A DNA stretch of 5,610 nt, taken from contig JAOZUV010000149.1 in NCBI GenBank assembly GCA_029938505.1, positions 1 to 5,610 on the forward strand, in the 5' to 3' direction. The notes beneath the pieces are model-generated. The model worked only from the letters and a program-made list of their open reading frames with translations, had not been told where the DNA came from and made no database searches. This stretch comes from Bacteroidales bacterium (lineage in GTDB: Bacteria; Bacteroidota; Bacteroidia; Bacteroidales; GCA-2711565). Shown one piece after another: positions 1 to 5,610 of the stretch. How positions within the stretch are numbered: the first letter of the stretch is position 1; every line of letters begins with the position of its first letter. The translations under genes and the position numbers were made by a program.

Positions 1-464
1 ACTTTTTACCTGAAACAGGTGATGGTTTGGTTGTGTTAACAAATAGTGAACGAGGACGGAATGTTTATGTTGATGCATTAGATTTGTGGTCAAATTCGAT
101 AAGTGGGAAAACACCAAAAATGTGTGCTTTCTTCAATAAAACATTTAAAATATCAGGAGCAATTGCTGTTATTCTCTTTCTGAGTTTGATAGTGTTTATC
201 ATTCGGAATGTACGGAGAAACCCTCTTACGCACCGCAGGATATTTTGGAAAATTCCAAATAAGCCATTATGGAGAAAATTTTTGCGGTTTATTTTTCAGT
301 TTACGCTACCCGCATTTTTTACTTATGCTTTCTATTCGATTTTATATGTGCTTCTTTCAGATATATCGCCACTAACTTCTGTATGGGTACTATACGGCTT
401 GCTCTTTTGGACTATAATAGCAGTTGTTACAGCGCTTTTTCCGAAATTTAAAAATACAAAATAA
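1..464 (+). CDS. C-terminal end of a serine hydrolase (beta-lactamase/PBP-like) with a three-helix membrane tail; 5' end outside window
   Basis: The frame is open to the left edge (phase starts at base 3), so the true start lies outside the window and 153 residues are visible. The TTG at 27 is an internal Leu codon, not a start. Visible residues 2-18 (LPETGDGLVVLTNSERG) match the final strand of class C beta-lactamase-like serine hydrolases, which typically read 'P..G.G.VVLTN...G'. A short amphipathic stretch and three hydrophobic segments follow, at about visible residues 50-67, 96-118 and 127-146, separated by basic loops (RNVRRNP, HRR), ending FPKFKNTK. The likely arrangement is a periplasmic hydrolase domain anchored by a C-terminal membrane bundle, as in several serine hydrolases and D-alanyl-D-alanine carboxypeptidase/esterase-like proteins. 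The catalytic SxxK and YxN motifs would lie upstream, so the family call rests on the last strand alone. The next gene starts 12 bases after the stop, suggesting co-transcription. Confidence 0.72.
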   Translation, partial: FLPETGDGLVVLTNSERGRNVYVDALDLWSNSISGKTPKMCAFFNKTFKISGAIAVILFLSLIVFIIRNVRRNPLTHRRIFWKIPNKPLWRKFLRFIFQFTLPAFFTYAFYSILYVLLSDISPLTSVWVLYGLLFWTIIAVVTALFPKFKNTK

Positions 465-476
465 TAAATAATTGTC

Positions 477-2795
477 ATGAGAATGAAAGTTAGTAAGTAT
501 GTTCTTGTTTTTTTAATAAGCCTATTATTTCAACAAACAATCGTTTTTGCAAAAACGGTTGAAATAAAAATAAATAGTCGGAAAATAGTTGAGAATTATA
601 AAGGAAGTGACCAGTATGGCTCTTACGAAATAATAAAAGGAGTCATTTATCTTTCGGTTGATCCACGAAATAATTCGAATGAGCAAATTGTTGATTTGAA
701 ACTGGCTCCAAAAAATGAGCAAGGATTTGTAGAATTTTCTACCGAATTTGAACTTCATAAGCCTGTTGATGCTACTCGTGCTAATCGTCGTTTACTATAT
801 TTTGTTTCAAATAGAGGAAATAAAATGGGTTCAGGATTTTTCTCCTTTGGACATGACTATAACTGGTTATATAGCAAAGGCTACTCTTATTTATGGTGTG
901 GCTGGAATTGTGATGTGCCCGAGTCTGATAAAAAAATAAATATAAAAGTTCCCATTGTAACTAATAAGGGAAAAACTATTACAGGAAAGGTTTATTCTGA
1001 GCTAATTTCTTTTGCTAATAGTTATGTTAAAAGTTTACCCATTGTTTGGGGTAATTCATTGGCATATGCGCCAGTTGATCTGGATCAAAAAGAGGCTGTT
1101 TTATCAATGCGTCAATACCGTGATGATGAACCAATAATAATTGCTCGCGAAAATTGGAAATTTGCTCGTTTTGAAAATAACGAAATTATTCCTGATTCGA
1201 TGAATGTGTATATTGAAGAAGGGTTTAAACCAGGTTGGCTTTACGATTTAGTTTATACAGCTAAAAATCCGAAAGTTACGGGTTTAGGTATGGCAGCAAT
1301 CAGAGATGTTGTTTCCTTTTTTAAGTTTGATAAAGTAGATTCTCAAAACAATCCCAATCCATTATATAAAAATATTGATTTCACTTTTGCTTGGGGACAC
1401 TCTCAATCAGGTCGTTTATTAAATCATTTTGTGTATCAAAATTTTAATAAGGATGAGAGGAATCGTAAAATTTTTGATGGTATTATAAGTAACTGTCCTG
1501 GTGCTGGTAAAGGCTCGTTTAATATGCGTTTTGCTCAGTTTACACGTCATGGAAGTCATCACGAGGATAATTTATACCCCATAGATATTTTCCCTTTTGC
1601 ATCTGTTAAACAATATGATCCGATAACGAAGAAGTATGCTGATGCATTTAAAGATGCTAGGGATGGAGGCAATATGCCAAAAATGATGTTTATTAATTCT
1701 TCTACGGATTATTGGACACGTGCAGCCTCACTTTTACATACGAATGTAGAAGGAACGAAGGATCTAGAGATAGCATCTGATGTTCGCATTTACTCAATAG
1801 CAGGACTTGCCCATATTGATAGTAAAATTGGTGTAATCAGCAGGTCGTTGCTTATTGCTTTGGAGAAATGGGTTGATACAGGTATTGAGCCACCAGCCTC
1901 AGAATATCCAAAAATAATAGATGGAACATTGGTTGGTTTAGAGGAATGGAAATCTAAATTCCCCGAAATTAAAGGGATGATTTATCCTGATTCTTATTAT
2001 GAGCCTTATCGTTTAGATTTCGGAAAGAGCTTTAATACTAAAGGGGTTGCAAAGTTTACACCTCCAAAAGTTGATCCAAAATATATCACTTTGGTGCCTC
2101 AAGTTGATGAGGATGGAAATGAAATAGCAGGAATACGGTTTCCTGAAATTGAAGCACCATTAGCAACCTATACAGGTTGGGATATGCGTCGTGCTTCATT
2201 TTCAAATTCAATAAAACGAAATACCGGTAAGATTTGGCCTTTCTCCATTCGTGAAAATTCTGCCGATACTGATTCTAGAGGAATCATAAATCAACGATAT
2301 AAAAATGAAAATGATTATTTTTTCGCCTATGAAGCTGCTTTGAGTAAATTAAAATCTGAAGGCTTCTTATTAGAAGAAGATTTTCTAATAATGAAAAGGA
2401 AAGCGGCTGCTCAATCAAAACTAGTTCCCAGTATCAGCTATATTGATGATGTTGCTGTCGAATATGGGGTAGATTCGTCGTTGATGTATTTTATGAAAAT
2501 CAGAAATGCAGATTTATCATGGATATATGGATATGCTGATGTTTCTCAATTTCTGACAGAAGTAACTGATAGAGGAGCCAATTATATAAAGAATAAAGAA
2601 TACCAGCATGCACTTGAGTTGTTTAAATTAAATACAACCCTTTTTGGAAACGATGCTAATTCATGGTATTATCTCGGCGAGTGTTATTTTGGACTAAAAA
2701 ATCAAAAGCTTGCATTACAATCATTTGAGAAATCTTTAAAGCTAAACCCAGAAAGTACGAGAGCATCTGAAATGATTGAGAAATTAAAGAGATAG
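477..2795 (+). CDS. Exported alpha/beta hydrolase (Abhydrolase_10 type) with C-terminal TPR repeats
   Basis: This is a complete 772-residue protein. Start codons at 477 and 483 are both possible; the second gives the more usual MK- opening. A signal peptide spans residues 1-25 (hydrophobic 8-24, ending VFA before K26). Signatures of the alpha/beta-hydrolase-domain family (Abhydrolase_10) appear in order: NRGN at 112-115; GYSYLWCGWNCD at 135-146; nucleophile elbow GHSQSGR at 307-313 with Ser309 as predicted nucleophile; NSSTDYW near 407-413, where Asp411 sits where the family usually has an acidic residue before YW; and VRIYSIAGLAH ending at His446, the predicted base. The triad is therefore apparently intact. 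Residues about 701-762 form two TPR-like helical hairpins (NKEYQHALELF; WYYLGECYFGLKNQKLALQSFEKSLKLNP), suggesting a protein-protein contact surface. Members are annotated only as hydrolases, so the substrate is unknown; an ester is a reasonable inference. The protein probably acts in the periplasm. It lies 12 bases after the membrane serine hydrolase gene, probably in the same transcript. Confidence 0.88.
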   Translation: MRMKVSKYVLVFLISLLFQQTIVFAKTVEIKINSRKIVENYKGSDQYGSYEIIKGVIYLSVDPRNNSNEQIVDLKLAPKNEQGFVEFSTEFELHKPVDATRANRRLLYFVSNRGNKMGSGFFSFGHDYNWLYSKGYSYLWCGWNCDVPESDKKINIKVPIVTNKGKTITGKVYSELISFANSYVKSLPIVWGNSLAYAPVDLDQKEAVLSMRQYRDDEPIIIARENWKFARFENNEIIPDSMNVYIEEGFKPGWLYDLVYTAKNPKVTGLGMAAIRDVVSFFKFDKVDSQNNPNPLYKNIDFTFAWGHSQSGRLLNHFVYQNFNKDERNRKIFDGIISNCPGAGKGSFNMRFAQFTRHGSHHEDNLYPIDIFPFASVKQYDPITKKYADAFKDARDGGNMPKMMFINSSTDYWTRAASLLHTNVEGTKDLEIASDVRIYSIAGLAHIDSKIGVISRSLLIALEKWVDTGIEPPASEYPKIIDGTLVGLEEWKSKFPEIKGMIYPDSYYEPYRLDFGKSFNTKGVAKFTPPKVDPKYITLVPQVDEDGNEIAGIRFPEIEAPLATYTGWDMRRASFSNSIKRNTGKIWPFSIRENSADTDSRGIINQRYKNENDYFFAYEAALSKLKSEGFLLEEDFLIMKRKAAAQSKLVPSISYIDDVAVEYGVDSSLMYFMKIRNADLSWIYGYADVSQFLTEVTDRGANYIKNKEYQHALELFKLNTTLFGNDANSWYYLGECYFGLKNQKLALQSFEKSLKLNPESTRASEMIEKLKR

Positions 2796-2832
2796 TAAAA
2801 CAGTTTTATAATTAGAGTAATTGCAGTAATAA

Positions 2833-2853
2833 TTTTTTTAAAAAAAAATCACA
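2833..2853 (+). promoter_or_regulatory. T-tract/A-tract leader directly upstream of the NTF2-like gene
   Basis: Seven T (2833-2839) are followed by nine A (2840-2848) and then TCACA immediately before the ATG at 2854. There is no Shine-Dalgarno sequence. A-rich leaders just upstream of the start are known to favour translation in Bacteroidota, so this may act as an A-rich ribosome-loading site. The T/A stretch could also pair weakly with itself, but it has no GC stem, so it is not a convincing terminator. The rest of the 58-base gap holds no clear Bacteroidota promoter (TTTG ... TAnnTTTG). Confidence 0.3.
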
Positions 2854-3330
2854 ATGAAAAAAATGTTTTTGTTCCTGGTAGGATTGTCACTATCTACTGT
2901 TGTTTTGTTTGCTCAAGATAGTAATCAAAAAGATGAAAAATTAATTAAGAAAGTAATTAATGATGCTTATGTAGAAGGATTATGTAATAAGTTTGATAAG
3001 GAAGCTATAGAGGCAGGTATCCATCCACTATTTAGTTTATATAGCATAGGAATGGGTAATAGGCTTTATATATATCCTATTAGCAATTGGTTAGAAGATG
3101 CTAAGGAAGGTGAAAAAAAAGGCTTTAAATATTCCTTTCAAAATGAAATTACTACAATAAAATATTTATTTCTTGATATCACTGGAAAAACTGCAGTAGC
3201 TAAAATTGAGTTTTATGAAGGAGGAGAATTGCATTTTATTGATTATTTGTCTCTTATTAAATTTGAAGATGGCTGGAAATTAGTAAGCAAAATGGCACAT
3301 CGCGTTACCACAGATAATAATTCTCATTAA
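2854..3330 (+). CDS. Small secreted NTF2-like protein (putative lumazine-binding-like family)
   Basis: This is a complete 158-residue protein. Residues 1-20 are a clean signal peptide (MKKMFLFLVGLSLSTVVLFA) with cleavage expected before Gln21, leaving a mature domain of about 138 residues, the usual size for a single NTF2-fold unit. Family-like features are the first helix with YVEGL followed by KFDKEAI (residues about 40-52), the HPLF motif, an IYPISNWLED segment corresponding to the 'isi.eWi' part of putative lumazine-binding/SnoaL-type proteins, and a closing strand DGWKLVSK (139-146). I base the family assignment on this pattern; many such proteins have no known enzymatic role and may simply bind a small ligand. 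No catalytic residues can be assigned. It sits 58 bases after the hydrolase gene and 39 bases before the propeller gene, in the same direction. Its mature N-terminus shares NQKDE+L (residues 24-30) with the next gene product. Confidence 0.78.
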   Translation: MKKMFLFLVGLSLSTVVLFAQDSNQKDEKLIKKVINDAYVEGLCNKFDKEAIEAGIHPLFSLYSIGMGNRLYIYPISNWLEDAKEGEKKGFKYSFQNEITTIKYLFLDITGKTAVAKIEFYEGGELHFIDYLSLIKFEDGWKLVSKMAHRVTTDNNSH

Positions 3331-3369
3331 TAAATGCGCTGATTATTGAAAATCCTTGTACACTAAAGA

Positions 3370-3945
3370 ATGAAAAAGCTAATAACAAATTATACTTGTT
3401 TTAATATTTTCCCAATATGGATGATGGTTATTGTGCTATTTTATTCAGATAATATAGATAAAAACGCCAACCAAAAAGATGAACGTTTAGATGCAGAAAA
3501 CCAAAAACGTTTCGGCGCTTATATAGGTGAAAAACCACCTGGACTAATACCAAAAGTGTTTGCGGATGGTTTTATTTCAACTAATGAGCATGAATTTAGT
3601 TGTACGTTTTCAGCAGATGGAAAGGAATTTTACTTTAATAGAAATAAAAATATATGGTTTACCCAACTAACAGATAAGGGCTGGTCACTCCCTCATAAAG
3701 CTGAGTTTTGTTCTTCATATTTGGATAATGAACCTCATATAATTTATGATAATAAATATCTGTTTTTTGGTAGTAGAAGACCACATCCCCACAATAATTT
3801 AACAAGTGAGTATAGTATATGGTTGGTTGAACGAGTGGGTGATGCTTGGTCTTTACCAAAATATGTGGGGCCTGCTTCTTATGTTTCATCAGAAAAAAAT
3901 GGGACTATTTATACACGAAATATTATTCCTGAATACAGAAAATGA
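3370..3945 (+). CDS. PD40/TolB-like beta-propeller protein, N-terminal part (cut by in-frame TGA)
   Basis: The frame gives 191 residues from ATG 3370 (an in-frame TAA at 3364 excludes earlier starts) to TGA 3943-3945. Residues about 13-25 form an N-terminal hydrophobic signal or anchor segment with no lipobox cysteine at the right place. The block at 51-91 is typical of secreted PD40-domain proteins: YIGEKPPGLIPKVFADGF, then EHEF and a PD40 strand FSADGKEFYF (80-89). A second blade follows at about 117-137 (YLDNEP...KYLFFGSRR) and a third begins at SIWLVERVGDAWSLP. The protein then stops in mid-domain, after NIIPEYRK. The next frame (3946-4305) continues in the same phase and supplies the missing blades, so this looks like the 5' half of one gene split by a nonsense codon. 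Intact relatives are extracytoplasmic, with an assumed binding or scaffolding role. A short product may still be made, but a stable half propeller is doubtful. Confidence 0.75.
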   Translation: MKKLITNYTCFNIFPIWMMVIVLFYSDNIDKNANQKDERLDAENQKRFGAYIGEKPPGLIPKVFADGFISTNEHEFSCTFSADGKEFYFNRNKNIWFTQLTDKGWSLPHKAEFCSSYLDNEPHIIYDNKYLFFGSRRPHPHNNLTSEYSIWLVERVGDAWSLPKYVGPASYVSSEKNGTIYTRNIIPEYRK

Positions 3946-3948
3946 ATG
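3943..3948 (+). other. In-frame TGA-ATG junction that splits the propeller gene
   Basis: TGA at 3943-3945 is followed without any spacer by ATG at 3946-3948 in the same reading frame. Upstream and downstream frames therefore join into one continuous 312-codon frame (311 sense codons plus the TGA) before the TAA at 4303-4305. Tryptophan is encoded by TGG throughout these frames and no other internal TGA interrupts a gene, so reassignment of UGA is unlikely. A nonsense change (for example from TGG, GGA or CGA), a sequencing error, or stop-start coupling with reinitiation are the options. Confidence 0.7.
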
Positions 3949-4305
3949 ATTGTGAAAACAAAATTTGAAGATAAAGTGTTTGATTCGTTTGTGAAACAAG
4001 GGGGAGGTGTTATTGCACCTTCTCCGTTTCATTTACAGGGTGTTCATTCTTGTATAGCTCCTGATGAGAGCTATACGATTTTTACTGCTATGTATGAATC
4101 ATGGGGTAAATCGCCTGAATTATTTATTACTTATCGAGAAGCTGAAGATACTTGGGGCAATGCAATTAATTTAAGTAATGTGCTTGATATGAAAGATATT
4201 ATGATTCCTTACATCTCTCCAGATGAGGAATACTTGTTTTTTTACCACGATCATGATATTTATTGGGTTGACTTAATGTTTCTTAAAAAAATAAAGAACG
4301 ATTAA
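3946..4305 (+). CDS. PD40/TolB-like beta-propeller protein, C-terminal part (downstream of in-frame TGA)
   Basis: This piece has 119 residues if translation restarts at ATG 3946, directly after the TGA. It has no signal peptide, so made alone it would stay in the cytoplasm; this argues that it is the 3' half of the preceding gene and not an independent gene. Two PD40-type strands are clear: IAPDESYTIF (residues 37-46) and ISPDEEYLFF (90-99), with W-G-NAINLS between them (70-77) and the closing DIYWVD (104-109), which commonly ends such secreted propeller proteins. Together with the upstream 191 residues it reconstructs a protein of about 310 residues, a plausible length for this family. The stop TAA at 4303-4305 is 29 bases before the next gene. 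I treat it as a gene remnant or coupled fragment; functional status is uncertain. Confidence 0.65.
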   Translation: MIVKTKFEDKVFDSFVKQGGGVIAPSPFHLQGVHSCIAPDESYTIFTAMYESWGKSPELFITYREAEDTWGNAINLSNVLDMKDIMIPYISPDEEYLFFYHDHDIYWVDLMFLKKIKND

Positions 4306-4334
4306 ATAAATTAGAGTATCACGAAATTATCTAT

Positions 4335-5610
4335 ATGAAAAAAATAATTCAATTTATCATATTCTATGTGGCATTTTCAGCGAGTATTTATTCGCAAGTA
4401 CCTAAGATGTTAGAATTAGGATCACTTACAATTAATAAGATAAATTATGGGGCTGTTAAAATTGGAACCAATACTTTAAAATTAAATGTAACAAACCATT
4501 CTGACTCTGTAAAAAATTTATATCTCTCTATAAGAGTTGAAGGGATTTCAAACTGGCAGCGAACGGAGGTCTTTATAATTAACGCAGGAGAAACTATAAG
4601 TTGCCAGAAAAACTATGAAATTGCTGATGTTTCCACTCGGATTATTAAGTTAAATTTTATTGTGCCAAAAGAAACTTATTTGAGAAGCAATAACCCTACA
4701 AAGAATAAACCACCATCTAAAGTTAATTTTGCCTATAAAAAACGTTTTAACTATAATCTGAATTTTGAAAATGAGAGAATTCAATTTTGGAGTAAAGCCA
4801 ATAGTGTTAGGATTCGTTCAGAGATTTCTGAATTAAGAAAGAACTTAAATATTGCTAATCAAGTTAAAAGAGATTTATTATTAGAATTGGTTTGTTATTA
4901 TCGCGAAGGACATGATAATTTCAATGTAAGAAAAATAAAAACCAAAAAATTAGGTAAAAATATTATGGTTGAAACCTGGGAATTGGAGGGTGAGCCAAAT
5001 GAGCCGATTGGGTTTTTATTTATGCAATTAAAGAATCTTTCAAAACCGTATAAAACAATTTTATTTCTTACAGGCAATCCTCCAGGCCGTAAAGAACCAC
5101 AAGTTAATAAATTGACTATGTTGGCGAAAGCAGGCTACAGGGTTGCTATAATGGATAGGAGACTAAGTGCCAGAAAAACTACAGTAGGTGAATTTTGGAA
5201 TAATACAGCCAATCCGGTTTTTGATGCCATGCATTTAGTTGATTATATTATGAAGTTAGAAGAAACGGATAAAGATGCTGGTGTTGCTATCATGGGTTTC
5301 TCGAAAGGTGCTGCTGAGAGCCAGATGGTTGCTGCTTTGCATGAAGATGTTAGTTGTGCGGTTTTGCTTTGTAGGATGATTGATTATGATGTGTTATTTG
5401 AATCGGCAATGTGGTGGCCAACTTTATATATTCCTCAGTTTATTGTTGAAATGGGTGCTGATTCGATATTAAGTAAACCTTGGCAGGAACAGCTTGATTT
5501 TATGACGCCTAATGTATTGAAAATAGTGAAGAAAAAGTTCTATGATAAGTATGCATATTACGATTCTAAAAATATATTAAAGCTTATTGCCCCCAAACCA
5601 TTGCTTTTAG
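4335..5610 (+). CDS. Exported alpha/beta hydrolase (acetyl-xylan-esterase/dienelactone-hydrolase-like), 3' end outside window
   Basis: The frame opens at ATG 4335 and stays open to the right edge, giving 425 complete codons. Residues 1-20 look like a signal peptide (MKKIIQFIIFYVAFSASIYS, cleavage probably before Gln21). Residues about 25-115 are strand-rich, with alternating hydrophobics and the Asn/Thr-rich stretch LKLNVTNHSDSVKNLYLSI, and probably form an immunoglobulin-like beta sandwich. A charged helical linker follows. The hydrolase core starts near residue 200: a strand pair (IMVETWELEGEPNEPIGFLFM), the strand KTILFLTGNPPGRKE (near 240-254), then GYRVAIMDRR, and the nucleophile elbow VAIMGFSKGAAES with Ser323 in G-F-S-K-G. 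The last visible residues, IAPKPLLL (418-425), match the strand that precedes the catalytic Asp loop, so Asp and His should lie just beyond the window. The usual HG motif after the first core strand reads TGN here. The substrate cannot be determined. It is unrelated by obvious similarity to the larger hydrolase at 477-2795. Confidence 0.82.
   Translation, partial: MKKIIQFIIFYVAFSASIYSQVPKMLELGSLTINKINYGAVKIGTNTLKLNVTNHSDSVKNLYLSIRVEGISNWQRTEVFIINAGETISCQKNYEIADVSTRIIKLNFIVPKETYLRSNNPTKNKPPSKVNFAYKKRFNYNLNFENERIQFWSKANSVRIRSEISELRKNLNIANQVKRDLLLELVCYYREGHDNFNVRKIKTKKLGKNIMVETWELEGEPNEPIGFLFMQLKNLSKPYKTILFLTGNPPGRKEPQVNKLTMLAKAGYRVAIMDRRLSARKTTVGEFWNNTANPVFDAMHLVDYIMKLEETDKDAGVAIMGFSKGAAESQMVAALHEDVSCAVLLCRMIDYDVLFESAMWWPTLYIPQFIVEMGADSILSKPWQEQLDFMTPNVLKIVKKKFYDKYAYYDSKNILKLIAPKPLLL

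Noticed and set aside
269..451. Second forward frame of 60 codons inside the membrane tail of the first gene
   Set aside because: It is an alternative frame of the hydrophobic tail; the frame open from the left edge carries the serine hydrolase end and explains the region.
525..758. Reverse-strand open frame of 77 codons inside the large hydrolase gene
   Set aside because: It lies wholly within a well-supported + strand gene, has no recognisable domain, and its composition (Phe/Ile/Asn/Tyr-rich) is what an antisense frame of AT-rich coding DNA gives.
748..939. Second forward frame of 63 codons inside the large hydrolase gene
   Set aside because: It overlaps the conserved NRGN and GWNCD motifs of the real frame and has no family features of its own.
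3331..3369. Possible promoter or terminator between the NTF2-like gene and the propeller gene
   Set aside because: There is no stem-loop with a T tract and no TAnnTTTG/TTTG pair at suitable spacing; the 39 bases look like an ordinary intra-operon gap.
3659..3889. Reverse-strand open frame of 76 codons inside the propeller gene
   Set aside because: It overlaps PD40 coding sequence entirely, has no domain signature and has no start-site support.
3943..3945. UGA read as tryptophan or glycine (alternative genetic code)
   Set aside because: All other genes in the window use TGG for Trp and GGN for Gly without internal TGA, so a single TGA in one gene does not support a recoded genome.
2810..4318. 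AATTAGAGTA present in two intergenic gaps (2810-2819 and 4309-4318)
   Set aside because: A 10-base match in AT-rich gaps is weak evidence, and its distance from the neighbouring stop and start codons differs between the two copies, so a shared regulatory site is not supported.

Overview
The window is a low-GC stretch, roughly one third G+C by eye, with six co-directional reading frames on the + strand and almost no spare DNA. It probably comes from a Bacteroidota chromosome. This is inferred from several signs: A/T-rich gaps with no recognisable Shine-Dalgarno sequences, MKK-type signal peptides ending in A-Q or S-Q, and protein families common in that phylum (PD40 propellers, NTF2/lumazine-binding-like secreted proteins, TPR-tailed hydrolases). 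Nothing identifies the genus.

Layout from left to right: (1) the 3' end of a gene whose visible start looks like the C-terminal edge of a beta-lactamase/penicillin-binding-type serine hydrolase, followed by three membrane segments. (2) 12 bases later, a complete 772-residue exported alpha/beta hydrolase of the Abhydrolase_10 type, with a clear GHSQSGR nucleophile elbow and two TPR-like repeats at its C-terminus. (3) A small secreted NTF2-like protein resembling the putative lumazine-binding family. (4) and (5) Two frames that together make one PD40/TolB-like beta-propeller protein, cut by a single in-frame TGA followed directly by an in-phase ATG. (6) The first 425 codons of another exported alpha/beta hydrolase (acetyl-xylan-esterase or dienelactone-hydrolase-like), which runs off the right edge before its acid and histidine.

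All gaps are short (12, 58, 39, 0 and 29 bases), no terminator hairpin is visible and every gene points the same way, so an operon or a loose run of co-transcribed genes is plausible. Every gene whose N-terminus is visible, apart from the downstream propeller piece, carries a signal peptide or N-terminal membrane segment, so the products act in or beyond the cell envelope. The mix suggests envelope or periplasmic ester/amide hydrolysis, but no substrate can be read from the sequence. I see no RNA genes, CRISPR arrays, insertion sequences, phage genes or convincing novel system. The most notable feature is the broken propeller gene.
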